Assembly (NCBI GenBank): GCA_031411495.1
Contig: JANOBD010000235.1
Location: 62,001 to 126,000 of the forward strand
Length of the DNA: 64,000 nt
Direction: 5' to 3'
Source of the DNA: JANOBD01 sp031411495
Lineage (GTDB): Bacteria > Planctomycetota > Phycisphaerae > Tepidisphaerales > Tepidisphaeraceae
This document shows positions 44,950 through 52,155 of the stretch, in pieces; the stretch's first letter is position 1; each line of letters begins with the position of its first letter. Below the pieces are notes generated by a model. That model made no database searches, had not been told where the DNA came from, and saw only the letters and a list, made by a program, of their open reading frames with translations. Made by a program: the position numbers and the translations under genes.

Positions 44950-46533
44950 TCACACGCCGCTGTGCTGCGTGATCTCGCGCTGCCGCACGGCGTGTGAGCG
45001 AATCCGGTTGATCGCGGCGAGGTACGCCTTGGCGGCGGCTTCGAGGATGTCGGTGCTCAATCCTCGTCCGCTCACCTTCAAGCCGTTGTGATCCAGGTCG
45101 ATATAGACCTCGCCTTGGGCTTCCTTACCTCCGGTGATGGATCGAAGTCGAAAATCCACGAGCGAGGCGCGGATGCCGGTGAGGCGTGCGATCGCGGAGT
45201 AGATCGCATCGACCGGGCCGTCGCCGACGCTGGCATCCGTCGTCACTTCGCCGTTGGTGTCGCGGATGGAGACCGTCGCGGTCGGCATCACGCTGCTGCC
45301 GGCCGTCACCTGCAGGTTCACGAGCGTGTAGACGTCGCGCTGCGCGTCGAGCTGGGTGTCGACAAGGGCTTCGACATCTTCGTCGAAGACTTCCTTCTTC
45401 TTGTCGGCGAGTTTCTTGAACTCGATGAAGAGCGCTTCTAGCTGTTCATCCTTGAGCGTGTAGCCGAGTGTCATGACGCGATCGCGCAGCGCCGCCCGGC
45501 CCGAATGCTTGCCGAGCACGAGCTCGTTCTTGCCGATGCCGACGTCGGTCGGGTTCATGATCTCGTAGGTCTCGCGATACTTCAGGACACCGTCCTGGTG
45601 AATGCCCGACTCGTGCGCGAACGCATTCTGCCCGACGACGGCCTTGTTGCGCTGCACGACAAGCCCGGTGAGCGAACTGACCATGCGGCTCGCGGGGTAG
45701 ATCTTGGTCGCGTCGATGTTGGTGTTCAGCTTGTAGTAATCGGAACGCGTGCGCAGGGCCATCACGATCTCTTCGAGCGCGGCGTTGCCGGCACGCTCGC
45801 CGATGCCGTTGATCGTGCACTCGATCTGCCGCGCGCCGTTCTCGGCGGCGCTCAGCGAGTTGGCGACGGCCATGCCCAGGTCGTTGTGGCAGTGCGAGGA
45901 AAGGATGATGCCGCGCTGATTGATGATCGGCAGTTTCTCGATCACGTGCTTGAAGATGTGTCCGTAACTTGCCGGCGTGGCATAGCCGACGGTGTCGGGC
46001 AGATTGATCGTCGTCGCGCCCGCTTCGATGGCGGCATGAGTCATCTCCACCAGGAAGTCGAGTTCCGTCCGGCTCGCATCCTCCGGGCTGAACTCGACGT
46101 CGTCGGTGAACGACCGCGCCTGCTTGATGCTCTCGACGGCGAGCTTGAGGATCTCTTGCTTTCCTTTCTTGAGCTTGTGATCGCGATGGATCTTGCTCGT
46201 GGCGCAGAAGACGTGGATTCGGCCCCGCGCCGCGGGCTTGATGGCGTTGCCGGCGCGCTCGATGTCCATCGGATGACTCCGGGCCAGAGCGCACACGACC
46301 GACCTCGTGATCACCTCCGCGATCGTTCGGACCGACTCGAAGTCGCCGTCAGAAGCGATAGGAAAGCCGGCCTCGATGATGTCGACGTGCATCGACTCGA
46401 GGTGTTTGGCAATCTCCAGCTTCTCGGGAAGCGTAAGCGTCGCGCCCGGCGACTGTTCGCCGTCGCGAAGCGTCGTATCGAAGATACGGACGATCGGATT
46501 CTGGCTTGGCGTTGCGGGCGTTGCGTTACTCAC
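44950..46533 (-). CDS. leuA: 2-isopropylmalate synthase
   Basis: The 527-aa enzyme condenses acetyl-CoA with 2-oxoisovalerate, the first committed step of leucine synthesis. The GTG at 46533 is chosen because GGAAGG lies 5 nt upstream and conservation starts soon after; a longer frame to 46677 runs through the attenuator hairpin. DTTLRDGEQSPG at residues 19-30 and the metal-binding HCHNDLGMAVANS mark the catalytic barrel. HQDGVLKYRETYEIM and GKNELVLGKHSGRAAL form the linker. The C-terminal regulatory LeuA domain (TVSIRDTNGEVTTDASVGDGPVDAIYSAI) gives leucine feedback. Expression is probably controlled by the leader at 46586-46767. Confidence 0.95.
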   Translation of the reverse strand: MSNATPATPSQNPIVRIFDTTLRDGEQSPGATLTLPEKLEIAKHLESMHVDIIEAGFPIASDGDFESVRTIAEVITRSVVCALARSHPMDIERAGNAIKPAARGRIHVFCATSKIHRDHKLKKGKQEILKLAVESIKQARSFTDDVEFSPEDASRTELDFLVEMTHAAIEAGATTINLPDTVGYATPASYGHIFKHVIEKLPIINQRGIILSSHCHNDLGMAVANSLSAAENGARQIECTINGIGERAGNAALEEIVMALRTRSDYYKLNTNIDATKIYPASRMVSSLTGLVVQRNKAVVGQNAFAHESGIHQDGVLKYRETYEIMNPTDVGIGKNELVLGKHSGRAALRDRVMTLGYTLKDEQLEALFIEFKKLADKKKEVFDEDVEALVDTQLDAQRDVYTLVNLQVTAGSSVMPTATVSIRDTNGEVTTDASVGDGPVDAIYSAIARLTGIRASLVDFRLRSITGGKEAQGEVYIDLDHNGLKVSGRGLSTDILEAAAKAYLAAINRIRSHAVRQREITQHSGV

Positions 46534-46544
46534 TTGAACCTTCC

Positions 46545-46569
46545 GAGCGCCCTGCGAGCAGGGCGGCTC
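46545..46569 (-). promoter_or_regulatory. Hairpin directly upstream of the leuA Shine-Dalgarno
   Basis: CGCCCTG and CAGGGCG, extended by GAG/CTC past a one-base bulge, form a stem between the attenuator and the GGAAGG ribosome-binding site. It could influence leuA translation; this is inference. Confidence 0.4.
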
Positions 46570-46585
46570 ATTGATGCGCCGAGAT

Positions 46586-46626
46586 AAAAAAAGAAACCCC
46601 ACGAGTCTCGGCGACTCGTGGGGTTT
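46586..46626 (-). terminator. leuA attenuator terminator
   Basis: On the minus strand AAACCCCACGAGT pairs with ACTCGTGGGGTTT, closed by one more C-G pair to give a 14-bp perfect stem with a 5-nt loop. It is followed by C and seven Ts (46592 to 46586). It lies between the leader ORF and leuA, so it ends transcription before the structural gene. CCCCAC of its first arm can alternatively pair with GTGGGG inside the leader ORF (46677 to 46672). Confidence 0.88.
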
Positions 46627-46651
46627 GAACTCTACTTGAAAGTCCGTCAAC

Positions 46652-46729
46652 CTACGAAGCACCGAGCTCGGCCCCACTAAGGGTAAGTCCGAGAAGTCGA
46701 AGGCTAAGAAGGCTGGAGAAAGTGCTCAT
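46652..46729 (-). CDS. leuL: Leucine-rich leader peptide of leuA
   Basis: A 25-codon ORF, too short for ordinary gene calling, starts MSTFSSLLSLRLLGLTLSG and ends TAG. Eight of 25 codons are Leu (six CTT and two CTC), clustered at positions 7-17. It ends 25 nt before the attenuator stem. An in-frame upstream ATG (46750) lies upstream of the predicted -10, so the 46729 ATG is preferred. By analogy to leu operons of proteobacteria and actinobacteria, stalling at Leu codons would favour anti-termination. The name follows that analogy; no homology search was possible. Confidence 0.78.
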   Translation of the reverse strand: MSTFSSLLSLRLLGLTLSGAELGAS

Positions 46730-46738
46730 TGCGCCGGG

Positions 46739-46767
46739 AATAGAACGCATGCCCGTCCATCTGTCAA
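46739..46767 (-). promoter_or_regulatory. Promoter of the leuA leader
   Basis: On the minus strand a perfect TTGACA (46767 to 46762), a 17-bp spacer and TCTATT (46744 to 46739, 4/6 match). The predicted +1 near 46732 leaves about 3 nt before the leader ATG, so the leader peptide would be almost leaderless. It lies in the 45-bp gap after the cupredoxin gene. Confidence 0.6.
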
Positions 46768-46774
46768 TCGCGAT

Positions 46775-47533
46775 TTACTTCGCGGGCGGCGCGTACTCGA
46801 TGGTAACGGTCGCAGCGCCTGTGTCGCTTACCGACACCGCCTGCTCGCGCTCTCCCAGGATCGGGTGCCACGTATTGACGGTGTAATTGCCCGGCGGGAG
46901 CTTATCGATCGTGAACGTTCCGTCGCGCGCCGTGGTCGCGAAGAACGGATGGTCGAACACGCCCACCCACGACTCCATCCACGCGTGGACGTCGCAGCGG
47001 ATGCGAATGAACTCCGGATGTGCGAAGGTGGCGTTTTCAGAAAGCCCCGCTTGCGCCAGTCCGATGTTCTTATCACCGTTGAACTCGCTCACCCAGTGCG
47101 AGTTGTGAAACGTTGGGTCGCTGTTGTGGATCTGCAGCGTCTGGTTCACCTGGATCGCCAGCACGTGAGGCGAAAACACGCAGTCCTGCTGGTCGAGCGC
47201 CAGCGTCGGTTGCCCCCGGCCATCCGATGCCGGCGCATTCTTGATGTAGACGATGACATCCTTGAGCCCCTGGTTCGCGCCAACGACGATCGACTCCTCC
47301 AGCGCGGGCTTCGCGCCCGGATGGCACTTGCTCGTGTCGATGATCTTCAACTCGGGCGGCGTGCCGAGGAAGCGAACCTGTCCGGTGATTCTTGAGGAGC
47401 CGAACGTCGGCGCGGGTAGAGAGGAGGCCGTCGCGGGCGTGGATTTGTCGCAGCCGGCGGCCGCGACCAACATCGACAACGTCCAGCATCCCACGTTGAA
47501 CTTCCAGCTTTCGAGACCCGCTTTAAGCGTCAC
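46775..47533 (-). CDS. Cupredoxin-like lipoprotein of the haem A operon
   Basis: The start is uncertain: ATG 47656, GTG 47533 and GTG 47491 are in frame. 47533 is used because it places a basic n-region before the lipobox LVAAAGC; 47656 would leave ~60 residues in front. The mature protein has blocks typical of methanol-utilisation/plastocyanin-like proteins: KCHPGAKPALEESIVV, QTLQIHNSDPTFHNSHW and RCDVHAWMESWVGVFDHPFFA, the last resembling a type 1 copper C-x2-H-x2-M loop. A C-terminal carboxypeptidase-regulatory-like beta-sandwich follows (DGTFTIDKLPPGNYTVNTWHP). It lies after ctaA-ctaB and probably handles copper or electrons for the terminal oxidase. Confidence 0.75.
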   Translation of the reverse strand: MTLKAGLESWKFNVGCWTLSMLVAAAGCDKSTPATASSLPAPTFGSSRITGQVRFLGTPPELKIIDTSKCHPGAKPALEESIVVGANQGLKDVIVYIKNAPASDGRGQPTLALDQQDCVFSPHVLAIQVNQTLQIHNSDPTFHNSHWVSEFNGDKNIGLAQAGLSENATFAHPEFIRIRCDVHAWMESWVGVFDHPFFATTARDGTFTIDKLPPGNYTVNTWHPILGEREQAVSVSDTGAATVTIEYAPPAK

Positions 47534-47663
47534 CCGTTGAGCGTTGGAGGCGAATCGCTGCAACGGCCGTGCCCTGACCATGACCCAGTTGGCGAGCGAG
47601 GACGAGTCACACAATCTATTCTGTTCAGTGGAGGGGTTTTTGATCCGCCGCGACATGGGTAAC

Positions 47664-48605
47664 TCACTGGTCCAGCATCAACACCGCCAACAGCGCCGGC
47701 AGATATAGAATCGAGGTGAGGAACAATTTTCGGTCCGATCCCGGCACTCGTTGCGCACACTTGATCGCAGCGTTGAGGAAATACAGACCGAGCGCCGCGG
47801 CGCCGAAAAAGTACACCCAACCGGCATTGGAGATGTGAACGAACGTCGGGATCAGGCTGATCGGAATGAGCGCGGCTGTCCACGCGATGATCTGCACGCG
47901 CGTCCGCCGATCGCCGTCGCGGCAGTTCGGGAGCATCTTGAAGCCGCCGGCACCGTAATCGTCTTTGTACATCAGCGCCAGGCCGAAGAAGTGGGGCATC
48001 TGCCAGACGAAGAGGATAGCAAAGAGCCCGGCCGCGAGCGGCGTAATCGAGTTGGTGACAGCGGTAACACCCATCGCGGGCGGCAGTGCACCGGTGATCG
48101 CGCCGACCAGGGTGCAGTAGGGGCTCTTGCGCTTCATCGGCGTGTAGATGAGCATGTACGTCACCCACGTGATGGCACCGAGCAGCGCGGTGAGCGGATT
48201 CGCCGCAAGCGCGAGGTATCCGACGCCGACGATGCCCAAGGCCGAACCGAAAATCAGGCCTTCCGAGCTGGAAAGTCTTCCCGAAGCGATGGGGCGGTTC
48301 CGCGTTCGGCGCATCAGTTGATCGAACGGTTTTTCGACGACCTGGTTCAAAACGGCCGCACTGGCGGCGGTGAGGGCCGTGCCGATGAGCGTGTGGAGGA
48401 TGGTCCAGCTCATGAGCGACGCGCCAGCCGTGCGCGCGGCGATGTAGTAACCGACCACGGTCGTGACGACCACGAGCATGTTCAATCGCGGCTTGGTGAT
48501 CTCGTAATAGTCGGCAAAGCGCGAAGGGCCTGCCGCGGAGGCGGAAATCGCTATCTCGCCTGCGAAATCGAAATCGGGAAGTTCGTCGATCGAAGATGAC
48601 TTCAT
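47664..48605 (-). CDS. ctaB: Protoheme IX farnesyltransferase (haem O synthase)
   Basis: The 313-aa UbiA-type membrane prenyltransferase adds farnesyl to haem b, making haem O. The ATG at 48605 overlaps the ctaA stop as ATGA. The first prenyl-diphosphate motif is NQVVEKPFDQLMRRTRNRPIASG; the second conserved block is YTPMKRKSPYCTLVGAITGALPP. About nine hydrophobic helices are present (LVVVTTVVGYYIAA, FVWQMPHFFGLALMY, LFLTSILYLPALLAVLML). The long frame to 49082 is noise inside ctaA. Confidence 0.95.
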   Translation of the reverse strand: MKSSSIDELPDFDFAGEIAISASAAGPSRFADYYEITKPRLNMLVVVTTVVGYYIAARTAGASLMSWTILHTLIGTALTAASAAVLNQVVEKPFDQLMRRTRNRPIASGRLSSSEGLIFGSALGIVGVGYLALAANPLTALLGAITWVTYMLIYTPMKRKSPYCTLVGAITGALPPAMGVTAVTNSITPLAAGLFAILFVWQMPHFFGLALMYKDDYGAGGFKMLPNCRDGDRRTRVQIIAWTAALIPISLIPTFVHISNAGWVYFFGAAALGLYFLNAAIKCAQRVPGSDRKLFLTSILYLPALLAVLMLDQ

Positions 48606-49936
48606 CGTGTCCTCAACGCGGCGCCTGCGGCGGCACCTTGTGCGAAATCGTGGATCGTATCCGGCGTCGCAGGAACGCCGCGCAAACTGGCCGCGGAAGG
48701 ATACAGCCGAAACGCCCGTACCAGCAAGACGCTTGCCAGCATCAACAGCAGCGCACCGCATGCCTGGTGCAGGGTGGCCACGTCCGCAGGCTTCCGCCAT
48801 AACACCGTCAGTACGCCGAGCGTGATCTGCGTGACCACCAGTCCCGCGAGCAAAGCGGCCGGGATCGTCAGGCTCCGGTGTCGGTGCTGCCGGAAAACGT
48901 AAATCGTCAGGCCGATCAGAAATGTGCCGATCGCGTAAGCGGTCAATCGGTGGGCAAACTGCAGCCAGATCTGCCCGAGCGTGGTCGCGCCGATTTTCAA
49001 CTCCCACCGGCGATAGTCGTTCACCTTCGAAAGCTGCTCGGCATTGGTCGGCGGGAGGATCTTGCCGTAGTGCAGCGGCCAATCGGGAATCGAGAGCCCG
49101 GCGCCGCCACCCGAGGATGGGTCGCGCTTCGGATCGTGCCGCATCAGCGCGCCGAGCACGAGCTGTGTCGAGATCAATACCACCGCGGCCACCGTCAATG
49201 GCTTAAGCCAACCCGAGTCGGTCCACGTGTGTCGCGGCGCGAAAGTCCACCACTTCGAGCACAGGACGGCGACGATCGCGGCAAATGCAAACACCATCTG
49301 CCCGAAGATGCCGTGGAGCCTGGCAAGCGTAAGGCTGATCTCCGTGACGCGGAAGCCGCCCATCAGGCCCTGAAGACTTACCGCGCCAAGCAACGCGACA
49401 AGGAGCCATCGTCTCCAGCGGACCGGATCGAACGACCTGCAGAGCCAATTGACAAACGAGACGACAGCCAGCATCGCGAAGCCCGCGAAGACGTGCGTGG
49501 AGCGCTGATAAGCACGTTCGGTCACAATTCCATGAGATCGAAGCGACCAGGAGACTGCGAGCGTTACTACAAACAAGACGGAGGCGATTAGCGCGAGCCG
49601 GCCCCAACGACGTCGCCAGATCCCCGTTTTGGACGGTCCCCAGGCGATCATGCTCGCCGTGTAGGCGGCCAGTCCGACGACGGTTCCGAGAAGGCGGTGC
49701 GTGTGTTCGTAAAAAGTCCCACCCGCGTATTCGCCCAGCCATTGGCCGAACGGCAGCGCGAACATGTTGTAGCCGTAGGAATTAGGCCAATCGGGAACGC
49801 TCATCCCGGCGGCGTGGCTGGTCACGAGTCCACCCAGCCAGATGAGCGGGAACGCAAAAAGTGCCGTCACCAGCGTGGCAGCACGCAGCCACGGCATTGC
49901 GGGGGAAACAGCCATGTTTTCAGGAGCATTTTCCAA
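48602..49936 (-). CDS. ctaA: Haem A synthase (COX15/CtaA)
   Basis: The 444-aa membrane protein oxidises haem O to haem A for aa3-type oxidases. It has the internal duplication typical of CtaA/COX15. Parallel motifs GMSVPDWPNSYG and GLSIPDWPLHYG mark the two halves. Haem-ligand His lie in FYEHTHRLLG (H78/H80), RSTHVFAG, ARLHGIFGQ, QFAHRLTAY and LHQACGALL. About eight hydrophobic helices are present. It is first in the operon ctaA-ctaB-cupredoxin. Its product goes to a haem-copper oxidase not encoded in this window. Confidence 0.94.
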   Translation of the reverse strand: MENAPENMAVSPAMPWLRAATLVTALFAFPLIWLGGLVTSHAAGMSVPDWPNSYGYNMFALPFGQWLGEYAGGTFYEHTHRLLGTVVGLAAYTASMIAWGPSKTGIWRRRWGRLALIASVLFVVTLAVSWSLRSHGIVTERAYQRSTHVFAGFAMLAVVSFVNWLCRSFDPVRWRRWLLVALLGAVSLQGLMGGFRVTEISLTLARLHGIFGQMVFAFAAIVAVLCSKWWTFAPRHTWTDSGWLKPLTVAAVVLISTQLVLGALMRHDPKRDPSSGGGAGLSIPDWPLHYGKILPPTNAEQLSKVNDYRRWELKIGATTLGQIWLQFAHRLTAYAIGTFLIGLTIYVFRQHRHRSLTIPAALLAGLVVTQITLGVLTVLWRKPADVATLHQACGALLLMLASVLLVRAFRLYPSAASLRGVPATPDTIHDFAQGAAAGAALRTR

Positions 49937-50137
49937 GATTTCGACGCCTCAGGCACGACAGAGAACTTCAGAGCCTATGCCCGGGCCGGGATAGCGGCAA
50001 ATGCGACATTCCGTACCGACGGCGATTCGCCCGGAACTTGCGTTGCGGCATCGCCAGCGGGGATCTCTGTCTCTTTTCAAGGTTTTTATCGGGGAATGGT
50101 CGATACACCCTTCAACTCTCTGTGAAGGCGGTATTCG

Positions 50138-50821
50138 ATGCGCAGATTCATTTTTTCGGTCCTGATGGTCGCGGCTTTCGCCGGTTGTAAGTCGGGCGGC
50201 AACGATCAGGCCGCTGGCGGCATCCCGATTGATGCCAAGGTGGAAGACGCCAAAGTCGTCACTCCCAACTCCAACGCTCACCTTGCCGCCGCAGAACTTG
50301 CGCTCTCGCAAAACAACCTCACGGAGGCGGTCAAGCAATACAACGAAGTGCTCGCCACCGATGCCGAGAACAAGAAAGCGCTCTACAACCTCGGCACGAT
50401 CTACGTGTACCAGCGCCAGTTCGACAAGGCGATCGCCGCCTGGGATCGCTATGTCCGCGTCACCGATAACAGCGCCGTTGCCTGGAGCAACCTGGGCCGC
50501 GCCCACGAACTGGCTGGCCACTGGAAAGAAGCCGAGGTCAATTACCTCCGCGCCATCGAGCGGGACCCGCAGAACAAAGCCGCGCGGATGAATTACGGCA
50601 TCCTCCTCGCCAAACGTGACCGCATCGACGAGGCGACCAAGCAGCTCAGCACCGTCCTCGTGCCGGCCGAGGTCCAGTACAACCTTGGCAGCGTCTACGA
50701 GCTCAAGAAGAACTACGTCAAGGCAAAGGGATGCTTCGAGAAGTCTCTCTCGTTCGACCCGGAACTGACCGTCGCCAAACAGCGGCTGGACCAGCTGCAG
50801 ACGGTGACGGCGGCGCAGTAG
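50138..50821 (+). CDS. TPR-repeat lipoprotein
   Basis: The 227-aa protein has GAAGG before its ATG and a lipoprotein signal MRRFIFSVLMVAAFAGC (lipobox AFAGC, Cys17). Residues ~45-215 form about five tetratricopeptide repeats (AAELALSQNNLTEAVKQYNEVLATDAENKKALYNLGTIYV is the first). Such proteins are periplasmic scaffolds. It is divergent from ctaA and has its own strong terminator. Partner unknown. Confidence 0.87.
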   Translation: MRRFIFSVLMVAAFAGCKSGGNDQAAGGIPIDAKVEDAKVVTPNSNAHLAAAELALSQNNLTEAVKQYNEVLATDAENKKALYNLGTIYVYQRQFDKAIAAWDRYVRVTDNSAVAWSNLGRAHELAGHWKEAEVNYLRAIERDPQNKAARMNYGILLAKRDRIDEATKQLSTVLVPAEVQYNLGSVYELKKNYVKAKGCFEKSLSFDPELTVAKQRLDQLQTVTAAQ

Positions 50822-50835
50822 CACACGATTGTTAG

Positions 50836-50970
50836 ACGAAGTCACGAAGCCACGAGGTTGAAACTCGACGCCCGCAAGCGAAACGGCTTGCGGGCGTCTT
50901 TTTTTAGAAGAGAGGAAATCAAGTGATATGCGGTCGCGAGGTTGCCGCTTTGTGACTTCGTGGCTTCGTG
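50836..50970. repeat. Second inverted pair of CACGAAGY octamer repeats
   Basis: ACGAAGTCACGAAGCCACGA at 50836-50855 and its inverse around 50952-50970 (13-bp perfect core CACGAAGCCACGA, 50843-50855 against 50958-50970). The pair flanks the terminator of the TPR gene and is built of the same octamer units as 19630-19811. Confidence 0.75.
50867..50905 (+). terminator. Strong terminator of the TPR lipoprotein gene
   Basis: GACGCCCGCAAGC pairs with GCTTGCGGGCGTC (13 bp perfect, 6-nt loop) and is followed by seven Ts, 46 bp after the stop. Confidence 0.92.
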
Positions 50971-50987
50971 TTTCAAACCTCTTCTTA

Positions 50988-51710
50988 TCAACTCGCGATC
51001 GATCGCCCGCCATCGAGTCGGATCACCTGCCCGGTGATATACGTGCCGTCCTCCACCAGGAACTTTGCGAGTCGCGCGACATCGTCCGGCGTACCTGCGC
51101 GCTGCAGCGGGACACGTGAAAGGTACTTTTCGCGGTCGCACTCAGGCATGTTCGCGGGCCAATCGACGACACCCGGCGCAATGCCGTTCACGCGGACATC
51201 GGGTGCAAGTGTTCGTGCCCACGCGAGCGTGGCGTTCCACAACGCCGCCTTGCTGGCGCAGTAGTGCCCGTATGAAGGCATCGGCCGCTCGGCGAGAATG
51301 TCGAGCAGGTTGATGACGTTTCCCTTGGCGGCGACAAGCTCAGTTCGAAACGTCTCGATGAGGCGGATCGGCGCGGCGAAGTTCGTTCGCATCGCCGCCT
51401 CGGCGCTAAGCTGACGATCCGGACCGTACGCCGATGCGCAGTTGATCAGCAGGTCCAGCCGGGGCGACCACTTCAGCAACCGCTCGCGAATCATGGAGAC
51501 AGACTGGTCAAGCCGATCGAAGTCGGCAGACAGTGGAAGGATTCGCACATCGTTGGTCGCGAGTGACGCCTGCAGCGCGAGCGCATCCTTTTGGGACGAA
51601 CGAAACGTGAAGGCGACATCCCAGCCCGCGCGGGCAAACGTTTCAACCAGTGCCCGACCCACGCGTTTTGCGCCGCCGGTGATCAAAGCGATTCTTCGAA
51701 TCTGATCCAT
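50988..51710 (-). CDS. Short-chain dehydrogenase, pteridine reductase-like
   Basis: The 240-aa SDR has the NADP(H)-binding start ALITGGAKRVGRALVETFARAG (TGxxxRxG, as in FolM/pteridine reductases). LLINCASAYGP replaces NNAG, and NLLDILAERPMPSYGHYCASKAAL carries the catalytic Tyr-x3-Lys. The C-terminal VRVNGIAPGVVDWP and YITGQVIRLDGGRS are standard. ATG 51710 is used. ATG 51743 is an alternative whose first bases overlap the stop of the possible PEP-CTERM remnant. A reductase of dihydropterin-type substrates is likely but not certain. Confidence 0.88.
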   Translation of the reverse strand: MDQIRRIALITGGAKRVGRALVETFARAGWDVAFTFRSSQKDALALQASLATNDVRILPLSADFDRLDQSVSMIRERLLKWSPRLDLLINCASAYGPDRQLSAEAAMRTNFAAPIRLIETFRTELVAAKGNVINLLDILAERPMPSYGHYCASKAALWNATLAWARTLAPDVRVNGIAPGVVDWPANMPECDREKYLSRVPLQRAGTPDDVARLAKFLVEDGTYITGQVIRLDGGRSIAS

Positions 51711-51739
51711 TTCGCCAATGTTACTCGGGCGCGGCTCTT

Positions 51740-52045
51740 TCATCGCCGACGTCCAACCGTTACCGCCACAAGTGGAATCAGCGCCGCACTGACCGGCTCG
51801 GATACAGCCGATTGTGCGGCGAAGTAAACAACTTGTCCGAATTCCACGCTCTGAAACAGGCTGGCAATAACCCAATGTTCCCAAGCAAGCCGCCTTAATG
51901 CATCGACGCTTCCCTTCCTCCGCCAATTTGAAGCGGCGTAACAGGGCTCAATGGCGAATGGGCGTCGAATAGTTATCCCATTGCGCAAACTGGAGCGAGA
52001 GTTGCGGAAATGGGGCAGGGCTGCGAGCACGCCGCCCTGCGGCAC
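51740..52045 (-). pseudogene. Possible remnant of a PEP-CTERM protein
   Basis: A 101-codon frame whose last ~20 residues, AVSEPVSAALIPLVAVTVG followed by RRR, look like a degenerate PEP-CTERM tail (SEP instead of PEP). Upstream residues show no signal peptide, beta-repeat or dockerin unit. It may be the surviving 3' end of a lost gene. The surrounding 51711-52155 stretch otherwise shows no gene, only the start region of the downstream glycosidase. Confidence 0.35.
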
Positions 52046-52155
52046 GAAATCGAGGCCTTTGAAGTTCGCGACGTCATGGGTGGCGCCTGAGAAACAGGAT
52101 CGCCATGTAATAGCGACGAAGCGCTTCTGAGGCGGATTAGCGGTAGATTAGTGGC

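Noticed and set aside
46534..46677. 48-residue N-terminal extension of LeuA
   Set aside because: It runs through the attenuator hairpin and is not conserved; the GTG at 46533 has a proper Shine-Dalgarno.
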